Shown here in pieces: positions 9,622-19,900 of a stretch of DNA of 64,000 nucleotides. Numbering within the stretch: position 1 is the first letter of the stretch; each line of letters starts with the position of its first letter. The notes under the pieces were generated by a model. The model made no database searches, was not told the origin of the DNA, and saw only the letters and a program-made list of their open reading frames with translations. The stretch covers positions 372,001-436,000 of the forward strand of contig NZ_MSPP01000003.1 of the NCBI RefSeq assembly GCF_002150005.2, in the 5' to 3' direction. The translations under genes and the position numbers were made by a program. Origin of the DNA: Marivivens niveibacter (GTDB lineage Bacteria > Pseudomonadota > Alphaproteobacteria > Rhodobacterales > Rhodobacteraceae).

Positions 9622-10542
9622 TTAGACTTTCAGGTTTGGAATGATTTGTTTTTTGCGGGACATGATGCCCGGCAGAACAACGTTGTCGCCGTTTACGGTC
9701 GCGCCGAACGATTTTTCAGCAACGGTTTTGACCAGATCGTTTGGCACGAACAGAGTTGCTTCTTCGTTCAGGATGTCGACAACGAACAGCAAAACCTGAT
9801 CAACACCGTCTTCGGTCGCAACGGTGGTCATGGTGTCCATGATCGACGCTTTGCGGTCCAGAACCAGTTTCGGCGCAGTGGTTTCCAGAACGGATACGCG
9901 GAATTTGGTGCCTTCTACGGCGTATTCTTTGGAATCCATGCGGATCAGTTCAGCGTCCGAAAATTCCGAGATATCGGATTTCGCTTCGAACATTTCCGAT
10001 GCGTATGCGTTCAGGTCCAGGTTCAGTTCGGATGCCAGTTTTTCGGCCAGCGCTTTGTCCACGTCGGTGGTGGTCGGGCTGCGGAATTCCAGTGTGTCGG
10101 ACAGGATGCAGGACAGCATCGCGCCTTTGATGTTGTCTGGCATTTTGTCAGCGTCGTCGCCCATCAGGTCGTGCATGATGGTCGCGGTACATGCCAGAGG
10201 ACGGATGGTGATGTCGATCGGACCTTTGGTTTCCAGACCGCCAACCAGTTTGTGGTGGTCGATGATCGCGGTGATGTTCGCGTCATTGATCGCGTCTGGC
10301 AGCTCAGCAGGGTTGTTGGTGTCAACGATGACAACATCCTGATCTGCTTCTACGCCGGAAATGATTTCTGGCTTTTCAAAGCCCCATTTTTCAACAACGA
10401 ACGCGGCTTCGGTGTTTGGTTCGCCCAGCAGGACTGCTTTGGCGTCGATGCCTTTAATTTCGTTCAGATACCAAGCCCAGATAATAGGCGAGCCGGTGGA
10501 ATCGGTGTCAGGGGATTTATGGCCAAAAACAAGCGTAGTCAT
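9622..10542 (-). CDS. ppaC: Manganese-dependent inorganic pyrophosphatase
   Basis: A 306-residue family II pyrophosphatase of the DHH superfamily, which hydrolyses pyrophosphate from biosynthetic reactions. The metal ligands appear in the N-terminal LVFGHKSPDTDSTGS motif (H8, D12, D14), in VVIVDTNN and in the signature IIDHHKLVGG. The C-terminal SRKKQIIPNL carries the conserved lysine/arginine phosphate-binding residues. Length matches the CBS-free form of the family. It is followed by a strong terminator, so it is a single transcription unit. Confidence 0.97.
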   Translation of the reverse strand: MTTLVFGHKSPDTDSTGSPIIWAWYLNEIKGIDAKAVLLGEPNTEAAFVVEKWGFEKPEIISGVEADQDVVIVDTNNPAELPDAINDANITAIIDHHKLVGGLETKGPIDITIRPLACTATIMHDLMGDDADKMPDNIKGAMLSCILSDTLEFRSPTTTDVDKALAEKLASELNLDLNAYASEMFEAKSDISEFSDAELIRMDSKEYAVEGTKFRVSVLETTAPKLVLDRKASIMDTMTTVATEDGVDQVLLFVVDILNEEATLFVPNDLVKTVAEKSFGATVNGDNVVLPGIMSRKKQIIPNLKV

Positions 10543-10678
10543 GGGAGGATGCCTCTGCGGAATAATGTTTCGCGGGCCTTATAGGGGGCGGACGTGCGCT
10601 TGTCACCTGTCTGCAACGCAGCAAAGCGCGCTGAAATGGTCTAATTGCATGGATGTGTCGGCCAGTTTAGGTGGTGAT

Positions 10679-11347
10679 ATGGCTGCCATCCGCGAAACCG
10701 ACCTTTATCTGCCGCTCAAGTCCTATCTTGAGGCGCAAGGCTATGAGGTAAAGGCGGAAATCGCGTCGGCAGATGTTGTGGCGATCCGCGAAGGCGACGC
10801 GCCCGTTATTGTTGAAATGAAGACTGCGTTTTCACTGGCCCTGCTGCATCAGGCGGTGGCGCGGCTATCTGTCACGGATGCGGTTTATGTCTGCGTGCCG
10901 CGTCCAAAAGGGCGGGCAGGGTACAAGGCGCTATTGGCGAATATCAAACTCTGCCGCCGGTTGGGGTTGGGCGTTTTGACGGTGCGTTTGCCTGATGGTT
11001 TGGTCGAACCGCACTGCGATCCAGTTCCCTACGTCCCGCGCAAATCCAGACCGAAATCCGCTGCGCTGATCCGTGAATTTCAGGCGCGGCAGGGAGATCC
11101 CAATCTGGGCGGAACACGCGGCGGTATCGTCACAGCTTATCGGCAGGACGCTGTGCGTTGCGCCGCGCATCTGGCCGAACATGGTCCAACCAAAGGCGCC
11201 GCAGTGGCAAAGGCAACGGGGGTCACTCGCGCCACGGCAATCATGGCAGCGAACCACTACGGATGGTTCGAACGCGTGGAAGCGGGGATCTATGCGATCA
11301 CTGCGCAGGGGTTGCAGGCCCATCCTCTGCCCACGGATGCGGAGTAA
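10679..11347 (+). CDS. DUF2161 protein with PD-(D/E)XK-like nuclease fold
   Basis: A 222-residue protein. The N-terminal half reads like a PD-(D/E)XK core: a lone aspartate in ASADVVAIREGDAPVIVEMKTAFS with a downstream E-x-K (EMK), then a helix LLHQAVARLSVTDAVYVCVP. The C-terminal half has a helix-turn-helix-like block, GAAVAKATGVTRATAIMAANHYGWFERV, resembling a winged helix. The family is conserved in Rhodobacterales and usually annotated as a phosphodiesterase of unknown role. The ATG at 10679 has GGTGG just upstream; the frame is open back to 10361, but that part runs antisense to ppaC. Its 3' end overlaps the convergent TraB-type gene by 50 bases. Confidence 0.8.
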   Translation: MAAIRETDLYLPLKSYLEAQGYEVKAEIASADVVAIREGDAPVIVEMKTAFSLALLHQAVARLSVTDAVYVCVPRPKGRAGYKALLANIKLCRRLGLGVLTVRLPDGLVEPHCDPVPYVPRKSRPKSAALIREFQARQGDPNLGGTRGGIVTAYRQDAVRCAAHLAEHGPTKGAAVAKATGVTRATAIMAANHYGWFERVEAGIYAITAQGLQAHPLPTDAE

Positions 11348-12323
11348 CCGTCCACCCGTTTTGTTCTAGCAGGTTCAAAACGCCATATTCCCCCGGCAAA
11401 TGCGCCGCACCAAACAGAGCCAGCGTTTTGCCATTTGCGGCGGCGTCTTCGATGACGGGAATCCATGCGATATTGCGTTCGATTAACAATTCTTGCGTCA
11501 GCGTTTCGAATGTTTCGGTGGCTTCGGGCGTGATGCCTTCGGGTGTCACCGCCAGCGCCGCGCGCGACAACTCCCAGACGCGGGCGGTCTCACCGTTAAA
11601 ATAACTGTCCAGCGTGGACATGAACATCGCGTTTTCATAGGTGCTGCCCATCAGCGAAAGTTGCATCAGGTCGATTTGATCCTCGATCGATGGAGCTGAC
11701 AGAATGTCCAATGTTGTGCGCCAGTCTTCTAGGCTTGTGGTGGGAATGTCCAAAATTTGCGCATCGGACATAACCATCCCGTCCAAACCCGGCAGCCCTT
11801 TTGTGATGTCTTGCATCGCACAGGGTGGGGTTCCGATCATCACCAGCAGGTACCACGGCTGTAATCGGGCCGCCATTACCGTGGGTAGCCCGCGTGCGAT
11901 GGCGGCCTCCTTTATCAATTCCCACGTTGGCTCATCCACCATTTCGATCAGGCTCTGCCCGTCGGGCAATAGCAGCTTGGTCGGATCTGCTGTTAGTTCG
12001 GTTTGCATGACCTGTTGGTCTTGCAATGTCATTTCGACCAACAGGTGATCAACGGTTTTTAGATCATGCCGAACCATGCCGTTTATGAAACTCAGGCGTG
12101 GGTCCCAGATGTGCACGGACCCCCACAGGATTACCTCGTCATCATCCCGACTCGCTTTCCATGTGATCCCATTGGAATAGGGAATGTCGGCGACGGCCTG
12201 ATCTACGGCGTCTAGCGCGTCGGCGGATAGAAACGGTTCGATGCCTTCGCCGATGCACAACGCATTCACGGTTACAGGACAGGTTGAGACGAACAGGCCG
12301 AACAGGGTTGAGCGCAAGGACAT
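11298..12323 (-). CDS. TraB/GumN family protein, secreted
   Basis: A 341-residue protein with an N-terminal signal-like stretch (MSLRSTLFGLFVSTCPVTVNA) predicting export. The TraB/GumN fold is marked by the N-terminal G-x-x-H motif in LWGSVHIWDPRLSF and the C-terminal FGAAHLPGEYGVLNLLEQNGW motif; these motifs are shared with TIKI-like metalloproteases, but activity in bacterial members is unproven. The start at 12323 is supported by GGAG 7 bases upstream; the frame is open to 12413. The gene ends inside the 3' end of the convergent DUF2161 gene. Confidence 0.85.
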   Translation of the reverse strand: MSLRSTLFGLFVSTCPVTVNALCIGEGIEPFLSADALDAVDQAVADIPYSNGITWKASRDDDEVILWGSVHIWDPRLSFINGMVRHDLKTVDHLLVEMTLQDQQVMQTELTADPTKLLLPDGQSLIEMVDEPTWELIKEAAIARGLPTVMAARLQPWYLLVMIGTPPCAMQDITKGLPGLDGMVMSDAQILDIPTTSLEDWRTTLDILSAPSIEDQIDLMQLSLMGSTYENAMFMSTLDSYFNGETARVWELSRAALAVTPEGITPEATETFETLTQELLIERNIAWIPVIEDAAANGKTLALFGAAHLPGEYGVLNLLEQNGWTVTPHPWAEDGPATPAQ

Positions 12324-12455
12324 CAATAAACTCCGATACTTATTGATTACGAAGCATAGGGGCCGCCCCATTGCACGGCCAGCCGCAATTTCATTCGTCG
12401 CTGCGGTCGGCAAATAAATGATGAAAATCGGCAGATTTTTTTAGTAGGGGGGCTG

Positions 12456-12484
12456 TTGACAGGTGCAGATACGTTGCCTAACTC
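12456..12484 (+). promoter_or_regulatory. groESL promoter
   Basis: TTGACA at 12456-12461 is a perfect -35 hexamer. A TAACTC at 12479-12484 after 17 bases is a passable -10. The CIRCE operator begins 8 bases further on, where bound HrcA would block initiation. Confidence 0.6.
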
Positions 12485-12491
12485 TTCGTCG

Positions 12492-12518
12492 TTAGCACTC
12501 GAAGCGACTGAGTGCTAA
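12492..12518 (+). promoter_or_regulatory. CIRCE operator (HrcA site)
   Basis: TTAGCACTC-N9-GAGTGCTAA matches the consensus inverted repeat without a mismatch. It is the binding site of the heat-shock repressor HrcA and lies between the groESL promoter and groES. The hrcA gene itself is not in this window. Confidence 0.97.
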
Positions 12519-12519
12519 T

Positions 12520-12536
12520 AGCCCCAAAACGGGGCT
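12520..12536 (+). promoter_or_regulatory. Leader hairpin before groES
   Basis: AGCCCC and GGGGCT form a 6-bp stem with an AAAAC loop, two bases after CIRCE and 38 bases ahead of the groES ATG. It may stabilise the groESL mRNA 5' end; no T run follows, so it is not a terminator. Confidence 0.5.
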
Positions 12537-12574
12537 TGGTAACAGAAATTACAGATAGCTAGGGAGCTACCGAA

Positions 12575-12862
12575 ATGGCTTTTAAACCGCTGCATGACCG
12601 CGTTCTGGTCCGCCGTGTCCAAAGCGACGAAAAAACTGCGGGTGGTCTGATCATCCCAGATAGCGCCAAAGAAAAACCAGCCGAAGGCCAAGTTGTGGCT
12701 TGTGGCGAAGGCGCACGCAAAGATTCTGGTGAGCTGATCGCAATGGCTGTGAAAGAAGGCGACACCATTCTGTTCGGCAAATGGTCCGGCACCGAAGTCA
12801 CCGTTGACGGTGAAGAGCTACTTATCATGAAAGAAAGCGACATCCTCGGCATCATCGCCTGA
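12575..12862 (+). CDS. groES: Co-chaperonin GroES
   Basis: The 95-residue lid protein of the GroEL chamber. The N-terminal [12 protein letters not shown] is the family signature, the mobile loop ([20 protein letters not shown]) follows, and the C-terminus ends [14 protein letters not shown] lies 7 bases before the ATG. It is first in the groES-groL operon under a CIRCE-regulated promoter, with groL starting 41 bases later. Confidence 0.99.
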   Translation: MAFKPLHDRVLVRRVQSDEKTAGGLIIPDSAKEKPAEGQVVACGEGARKDSGELIAMAVKEGDTILFGKWSGTEVTVDGEELLIMKESDILGIIA

Positions 12863-12888
12863 GATCGCAACTTTTCACGAAAACCTAA

Positions 12889-14541
<1,653 letters not shown>

Positions 14542-14565
14542 TCATCGCCATCCGGCAGTATAAGG

Positions 14566-14595
14566 ACGGGGTCGCCAATCGGCGGCCCCGTTTTT
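14566..14595 (+). terminator. Terminator of groESL
   Basis: ACGGGG-T-CGCC, loop AATC, then GGCG-G-CCCCGT followed by TTTTC: a 10-bp stem with one internal mismatch and a T run on the plus strand. Confidence 0.92.
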
Positions 14596-14609
14596 CTTTA
14601 GGGGAATAG

Positions 14610-15452
14610 ATGACTTTTGTTTTGATTTCGGCCTTTGCTATTTGTGCGTTAGCCGCCAATTCGGTCCTAATTCGTATGGCCGTTGTAGATTTCGGCGCAG
14701 ACCCTGCGCAGTTTGCCGTTGTGCGCGTGGCGGCTGGCGCCTTGGTTCTGATGTCGCTCGCGACCCGCGGCCGCGCGATGGTGTGGCCCAGCCCGTTACG
14801 CGCAGCCAAAGGCGCGATTGCGCTGGCGGGGTATATCATCGGGTTTTCAATAGCGTACCGTAGTTTGGATACGGGGCTCGGAGCGTTGATCCTTTTTGGG
14901 TCGGTGCAACTGACGATCTTTGCTGTTGTCGTTGTAGGCGGTGCGTCTATCCATCGGTTGCAATGGATCGGCACGGCCATCGCGCTGGCCGGATTGGCGT
15001 ATCTGTTGCGGCCCGATGGATCAGACGTGTCGTACATAGATATCGCCCTAATGATCGGGGCAGGGGTCGCGTGGGGCGCGTATACCTTGCTGGGGCGGGG
15101 GGTGTCTGACCCCATCCAGAACAACGCGGCGAATTTCGCGATTGCGCTTCCCTTGGTCGCGCCTCTGTTGTTGATTTCGAACGGTGAACTGGGGGCAGGG
15201 GGGCTAATTTGCGCTGTGCTGTCTGGCGCGATTGCGTCTGGGGTGGGCTATGCCGCGTGGTACACGGTGGTCGCGCGAATTGATGCGGCAACGGCGGGCA
15301 TTGTGCAGCTATCGGTGCCTGTCATCGCAGCCTTTGGTGGGCTGTTGTTCGTGAATGAACCGATCACGCTGCGCCTGATTGTCGGGGCCGCGTTGGTGCT
15401 GGGTGGCATCGCTGTTTCAGTGATCCCACAGATGCGAAAACGGCGCCCGTAG
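14610..15452 (+). CDS. EamA/DMT family transporter
   Basis: A 280-residue inner-membrane protein built of two EamA repeats, about ten hydrophobic helices, beginning TFVLISAFAICALAANSVLIRMAV. The glycine-rich end of each repeat is seen (LDTGLGALILFGSVQLTIFAVVVV and ATAGIVQLSVPVIAAFGGLLFVNEPITLRLIVGAALVLGG). Family members export amino acids, metabolites or drugs; the substrate is not predictable here. It starts 14 bases after the groESL terminator, and its stop codon lies inside the loop region of the next terminator. Confidence 0.88.
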   Translation: MTFVLISAFAICALAANSVLIRMAVVDFGADPAQFAVVRVAAGALVLMSLATRGRAMVWPSPLRAAKGAIALAGYIIGFSIAYRSLDTGLGALILFGSVQLTIFAVVVVGGASIHRLQWIGTAIALAGLAYLLRPDGSDVSYIDIALMIGAGVAWGAYTLLGRGVSDPIQNNAANFAIALPLVAPLLLISNGELGAGGLICAVLSGAIASGVGYAAWYTVVARIDAATAGIVQLSVPVIAAFGGLLFVNEPITLRLIVGAALVLGGIAVSVIPQMRKRRP

Positions 15453-15462
15453 GCGCCGTTTT
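15437..15462. terminator. Bidirectional terminator between the EamA gene and mtlK
   Basis: AAAACGGCGCC and GGCGCCGTTTT form a perfect 11-bp stem with a CGTA loop. It overlaps the stop codon of the EamA gene and lies 2 bases beyond the mtlK stop, so it serves both converging genes. Confidence 0.9.
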
Positions 15463-15464
15463 AT

Positions 15465-16934
15465 TTATGCGTTGATGTAGGCCGTTAGCGTGGCCGCGAC
15501 GCCGTTTTCATACAGGCTGTTCAGTGCCTTGGTGAATTCAGCGACAAAGGTTTCGTTCTGACCCAGATCGCCGAACACAGCTGTGTTTTCCAAGAACGCG
15601 GCTGGGCGGTCTTTGGCTGCATCGGCGTATTCTTTTAGCGCGACATGGTTGTCATCGTTCGGTTCGATGACATTGCCGGCTTCGTCTACGCGGGTGCAGT
15701 AACGGCACCACAGGGCAACCTCGAGCGCCAGACCGTAAACATCTGCGCCATTTTCCAGCGCGTCGCGCAGGGTGGGCAGGATGAATTTTGGCTGGCGGTT
15801 CGATCCGTCCAGACAAAGGCGCGGGATGGTGTCGCCGACTTCGGGGTTCGAAAAACGTTCGATAATCGTTTCGCGGTATTTCTGGTAATCCACGCCGTCG
15901 ATCGGTTCTAGCGTCGGGATGACTTCGCGCTGTTCCAGCGCATCCAGCCAACCGCTGATCAGTGGATCGGCCATCGCATCATGCACGAAATGGTGCCCTA
16001 GCAGCGCCGAAGGATAGGCAATCGCTGCGTGGCCACCGTTTAGGATGCGCAGTTTCATCAGTTCGTATTTTGCAACGTCTGAAACGAATTCTGCACCGAC
16101 CGCTTCCAACGCAGGGCGACCTTGGGGGAAGTTATCCTCTAGTACCCACTGACGGAATGGTTCGCAGGCAACAGGTGCAGCATCACAGATGCCGAATTTG
16201 TCGCGCACCAGATGGCGTTCACGTTCCGAAGTGGCAGGGGTAATGCAGTCCACCATCGAATTCGGGAAAGCAACGTTAGCTTCGACCCAGTCCGCGAAAT
16301 CTGGATCCATCAGTTTTGCCAAACCAACAACGGTTTGTTTAGCAACATGCCCGTTTTCTGGTAGGTTATCGCAGGACATGACGGTGAATGGCTGATCGCC
16401 TGCGTCGCGGCGAATGCGCAGCGCCTTTAGAATCATGCCGAAAACAGTCGATGGGCTGTCTGGGTTTTCCACGTCAGCCAAAATGTCAGGATGGTTGCCG
16501 TCAAAACCGTCCGTCAGCGCGTCGACGTAATAACCGCCTTCGGTAATCGTCGTCGATACGATTTTGATTTGCGGGTTCGCCATCGCAGCGACGGTTTTGT
16601 CTGGGCAGATTTCAACAAAGTCAGCCATCGAGCCGATGACCTGTGCTGTTAGGCCTGATGGCTCTAGTTCGACAACGGTTGTCAGCCAGTCCTGTTCGGA
16701 CAGGATATCGCGCATGCGGGCATCACCTTGACGGACACCGGCGCCTTGGATGGCCCAATCATGATCGCGCCCCAAAGCGAACAAGCGGTCCAAGTAAACA
16801 GCCATATGCGCACGGTGAAAGTTACCGATGCCAACATGTAGAATACCGCAGGTCAGCGCACTGCGATCATAGTTTGGTGTTGCAACATTATCGCCAAGTT
16901 CGGCCAATGCAGCAGAGTTCAGATTGATAGCCAT
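15465..16934 (-). CDS. mtlK: Mannitol dehydrogenase family polyol dehydrogenase
   Basis: A 489-residue NAD-dependent long-chain polyol dehydrogenase that oxidises D-mannitol to D-fructose, and in relatives D-arabinitol or D-sorbitol. The Rossmann start GILHVGIGNFHRAHMAVYLDRL and the catalytic signature K-x4-N-x2-H in MKLRILNGGHAAIAYPSALLGH (K294, N299, H302) match characterised mannitol dehydrogenases. The ATG at 16934 is used; the open frame extends a little upstream. It lies 127 bases after smoK, separated by a strong hairpin, and is the last gene of the polyol operon. Confidence 0.92.
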   Translation of the reverse strand: MAINLNSAALAELGDNVATPNYDRSALTCGILHVGIGNFHRAHMAVYLDRLFALGRDHDWAIQGAGVRQGDARMRDILSEQDWLTTVVELEPSGLTAQVIGSMADFVEICPDKTVAAMANPQIKIVSTTITEGGYYVDALTDGFDGNHPDILADVENPDSPSTVFGMILKALRIRRDAGDQPFTVMSCDNLPENGHVAKQTVVGLAKLMDPDFADWVEANVAFPNSMVDCITPATSERERHLVRDKFGICDAAPVACEPFRQWVLEDNFPQGRPALEAVGAEFVSDVAKYELMKLRILNGGHAAIAYPSALLGHHFVHDAMADPLISGWLDALEQREVIPTLEPIDGVDYQKYRETIIERFSNPEVGDTIPRLCLDGSNRQPKFILPTLRDALENGADVYGLALEVALWCRYCTRVDEAGNVIEPNDDNHVALKEYADAAKDRPAAFLENTAVFGDLGQNETFVAEFTKALNSLYENGVAATLTAYINA

Positions 16935-17023
16935 CGTTCGCCATCCAATTGCGGCCGCGTCAGCAAACATGCCTAGCGGTGGGGTCTAAACAAATGCGGA
17001 GGCAAAGCCGCCGCGCGGGAAGG

Positions 17024-17054
17024 AGAGCCGCGCCAAACACATCGGCGCGGCTCT
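17024..17054 (-). promoter_or_regulatory. Intercistronic hairpin smoK-mtlK
   Basis: AGAGCCGCGCC and GGCGCGGCTCT form an 11-bp perfect stem with a 9-base loop. There is no T run on the minus strand, so it is more likely an mRNA-processing or stabilising element between smoK and mtlK than a full terminator. Confidence 0.6.
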
Positions 17055-17061
17055 ATTGCCC

Positions 17062-18066
17062 TTAGGCGATACGCAGACCTGCCGCGTCAAAGCGGTGGAT
17101 TTTGTCCGCTTGTGGCGTCAGGTAAACGGTGTCGCCATGACGTAGGCCGAATTCGCCGTTCACACGAACGGTGATTGTTTCTGCCAAACCAGTGTCATGA
17201 ACGTGCAAGAACGTGTCGGAACCCAAGTGTTCGGAAACGCCCACTTTGCCGGTCCAAGTGCCTTCGGTCGCCGATGCGTCCAGATGCTCTGGGCGGATAC
17301 CGATGGTAGCCGCGTCGTGCTTTGCCGCTTCGGCACCTTCGATAAAGTTCATTTTTGGCGAACCGATGAAGCCAGCAACGAACAGGTTGCGTGGTTCGCG
17401 GTACAGGTCCAGAGGGGAGCCTACTTGTTCGATGTTACCTGCGTTCAGAACAACGATTTTATCTGCCATGGTCATGGCTTCGACTTGGTCGTGCGTCACA
17501 TAGATCATGGTGGTTTTCAGGCGCTCGTGCAGTTCCGAAATTTCCAGACGCATGCCGACACGCAGCGCAGCGTCCAAGTTCGACAGAGGTTCGTCGAACA
17601 GGAATGCCGAAGGTTCACGAACAATCGCACGGCCGATGGCCACACGCTGACGCTGACCACCAGACAACTGACCAGGACGGCGATCAATGTAGCTGGCAAG
17701 GTTCAGAACCTCGGCTGCTTTGTTCACGCGTTTGTCGATTTCGGCCTGATCCATCTTCGCCATCTTCAAAGGGAAGGCGATGTTCTTGCGCACCGACATG
17801 TGTGGGTACAGCGCGTAAGACTGGAACACCATTGCCAAACCGCGTTTCGCGGGTGGCAGTTCGGTCGCGTCGTTGCCGTCGATGCGGATCTGACCCGAGG
17901 ATACGTCCTCTAGGCCTGCGATCAGGCGCAGCAGAGTGGATTTGCCACAACCCGATGGGCCTACGAATACAACGAATTCGCCGTCTTCGATTGTCAGGTC
18001 CAGCGGAGGGATGACGTTTACGTCGCCAAAGGATTTGGTGACTTTATCAAGAGTAATGCGTCCCAT
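17062..18066 (-). CDS. smoK: Polyol ABC transporter ATP-binding protein
   Basis: A 334-residue MalK-type ATPase that powers the polyol importer made with SmoE, SmoF and SmoG. Walker A is GPSGCGKST (residues 36-44), the Q-loop is [15 protein letters not shown], the ABC signature is [16 protein letters not shown] and Walker B is [16 protein letters not shown]. The C-terminal TOBE/regulatory domain is present (IGIRPEHL). It starts 12 bases after smoG with GGGAAT as a weak ribosome site. Assignment to sorbitol/mannitol rests on gene context and similarity of order to the Rhodobacter smo operon. Confidence 0.92.
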   Translation of the reverse strand: MGRITLDKVTKSFGDVNVIPPLDLTIEDGEFVVFVGPSGCGKSTLLRLIAGLEDVSSGQIRIDGNDATELPPAKRGLAMVFQSYALYPHMSVRKNIAFPLKMAKMDQAEIDKRVNKAAEVLNLASYIDRRPGQLSGGQRQRVAIGRAIVREPSAFLFDEPLSNLDAALRVGMRLEISELHERLKTTMIYVTHDQVEAMTMADKIVVLNAGNIEQVGSPLDLYREPRNLFVAGFIGSPKMNFIEGAEAAKHDAATIGIRPEHLDASATEGTWTGKVGVSEHLGSDTFLHVHDTGLAETITVRVNGEFGLRHGDTVYLTPQADKIHRFDAAGLRIA

Positions 18067-18078
18067 ATTCGTATTCCC

Positions 18079-18909
18079 TTACTTCACGGCGCCAAAGGTC
18101 AGGCCGCGGACAAGTTGTTTTTGGCTGAACCAGCCCATGATCAGGATCGGTGCGATCGCCATGGTCGAGGCAGCAGATAGTTTTGCGTAGAACAGACCTT
18201 CGGGGCTGGAATAGCTTGCGATAAAGGCTGTTAGTGGAGCTGCTTTGGTAACGGTCAGGTTGATCGTCCAGAACGCTTCGTTCCATGCGAGGATGATGTT
18301 CAGCAGCATTGTGGATGCGATGCCCGGAATAGCCATCGGCGTCAGGATGTAGATGATCTCTTCCTTCAGCGATGCGCCGTCCATACGTGCGGCTTCTAGG
18401 ATTTCACCCGGAATTTCGCGGAAGTATGTGTACAGCATCCAGATGATGATCGGCAGGTTGATCAGCATGATGACCAGAACCAGCGCAATGTGGCTGTCCA
18501 TCAGGCCCATTTTGGTTGCGCCGATGTAGATCGGATACAGAACGCCAACTGCCGGCAGCATCTTTGTCGAAAGCATCCACATCAGGATGTCTTTTGTGCG
18601 TTTCGACGGGGTGAATGCCATCGACCAAGCCGCAGGAATTGCCACGATCAGGCCCAGCACGGTCGAACCGACCGAGATGATGATCGAGTTCCACAAGAAG
18701 TTCGTATAGTTCGAACGTTCCTGCACAACGGCATAGTTTTCCAGCGTCCAGTCAAAGAACAAGAAGATGGGCGGATCAGCGATTGCCTGACCTTCGGATT
18801 TGAAACTGGTCAGGATGGTCCACAAGATCGGGAAAAAGATCAGCAGACCAATAGTCCATGCGATGGCGGTATTCAGCGCTTTTTGCTGTTTGGTAACAGA
18901 ACGTGCCAT
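18079..18909 (-). CDS. smoG: Polyol ABC transporter permease 2
   Basis: A 276-residue inner-membrane permease of the MalG type with about six membrane helices. The EAA loop that contacts the ATPase is EAARMDGASLKEEIIYILTPMAIPGIAS, near residue 190. The N-terminal charged stretch MARSVTKQQKALNTAIAW leads into the first helix. It starts 10 bases after smoF, with AAGGGGGCG just upstream of the ATG. It pairs with SmoF to form the membrane channel. Confidence 0.93.
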   Translation of the reverse strand: MARSVTKQQKALNTAIAWTIGLLIFFPILWTILTSFKSEGQAIADPPIFLFFDWTLENYAVVQERSNYTNFLWNSIIISVGSTVLGLIVAIPAAWSMAFTPSKRTKDILMWMLSTKMLPAVGVLYPIYIGATKMGLMDSHIALVLVIMLINLPIIIWMLYTYFREIPGEILEAARMDGASLKEEIIYILTPMAIPGIASTMLLNIILAWNEAFWTINLTVTKAAPLTAFIASYSSPEGLFYAKLSAASTMAIAPILIMGWFSQKQLVRGLTFGAVK

Positions 18910-18919
18910 TGTCGCCCCC

Positions 18920-19783
18920 TTAGTCCAGGTTTTTGCCGACGATGCGCATCAAGAAGATCGCAACGATGTTGGCAAGAATGATTGCGTATACGCCACCTGC
19001 AGAGCCCAGACCGACAGCTTGGCTTTCGATAATGCGCTGGAAGATCAGGTAGGTCAGAGTTTTGGTGCCAAAGGCGCCGCCGGTCGTCACAAAGATTTCT
19101 GCAAAGATCGACAGAAGGAAGATCGTCTGGATAAGCAGAACGATTGTGATGGCGCGGCTTAGGTGTGGCAGGATGATGTACCAGAAACGTGCCAGCACAG
19201 GTGCGCCGTCCATTTCGGATGCTTCTAGCTGTTCACCGTCGAGCGACTGGATAGCCGTCAGCAGGATCAGCGTTGCAAACGGCAGCCACTGCCAGCTTAC
19301 GATGATGATGATGGACAGCAGCGACTGTTCGGACATCCATACCACCGGCTCTGCGCCGAAAAAGCGCCACAGGTGGGACAAAAGACCATTGGTCGGGTCC
19401 ATGAACATGTTCTTCCAAACCAGCGCCGAAACGGTTGGCATGACAAAGAACGGGGCGATGACCATGATGCGGACCACGCCTTGACCCCACATCGGACGGT
19501 CAAGAAGCAGCGCAAGCAGGACGCCAAAAACGATAGTGATGGCCAGAACGCCACCAACAATAATCAACGTGGTAACAATGCTTGGCCAGAAAGAGCTACT
19601 GCCAATAAAGCGGGTATAGTTTTCGAACCCAGCGAAGCCCAAATCGCCACCGCGCATAGGTCTGTAGTCGCGGAACGACAGGTACAGCGTGGCAGTCAGC
19701 GGAACGAGCATCCATCCCAGAAGGAGGGTGACCGCTGGCGCCATCATAATGCGGGCAGCTGAGCGAGAGTGTTGTGTTGCCAT
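18920..19783 (-). CDS. smoF: Polyol ABC transporter permease 1
   Basis: A 287-residue MalF-type permease. The EAA loop is EASEMDGAPVLARFWYIILPHLSRAITIV, and six or so hydrophobic helices are visible, the first in ARIMMAPAVTLLLGWMLVPLTATLYLSF. AGGAAG precedes the ATG. It follows the binding protein smoE after 117 bases containing a strong hairpin, the usual arrangement in which the binding protein is made in excess over the permeases. Confidence 0.93.
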   Translation of the reverse strand: MATQHSRSAARIMMAPAVTLLLGWMLVPLTATLYLSFRDYRPMRGGDLGFAGFENYTRFIGSSSFWPSIVTTLIIVGGVLAITIVFGVLLALLLDRPMWGQGVVRIMVIAPFFVMPTVSALVWKNMFMDPTNGLLSHLWRFFGAEPVVWMSEQSLLSIIIIVSWQWLPFATLILLTAIQSLDGEQLEASEMDGAPVLARFWYIILPHLSRAITIVLLIQTIFLLSIFAEIFVTTGGAFGTKTLTYLIFQRIIESQAVGLGSAGGVYAIILANIVAIFLMRIVGKNLD

Positions 19784-19856
19784 GATACACTTCCTCTGTT
19801 GGCAGTAATGACACCACCTGAAAATTTATTGAGTTGTGCGGAGGGGTAGTAAAATA

Positions 19857-19886
19857 CAGGGGGCAGCCATTGCTGGCCGCCCCCTG
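19857..19886 (-). promoter_or_regulatory. Intercistronic hairpin smoE-smoF
   Basis: CAGGGGGC-A-GCCA pairs with TGGC-C-GCCCCCTG, one mismatch, loop TTGC. It lies 15 bases after smoE and ahead of smoF with only a short T-rich stretch behind it on the minus strand. It probably protects smoE mRNA or attenuates transcription into the permease genes. Confidence 0.65.
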
Positions 19887-19900
19887 CATTGGAGGATTGC

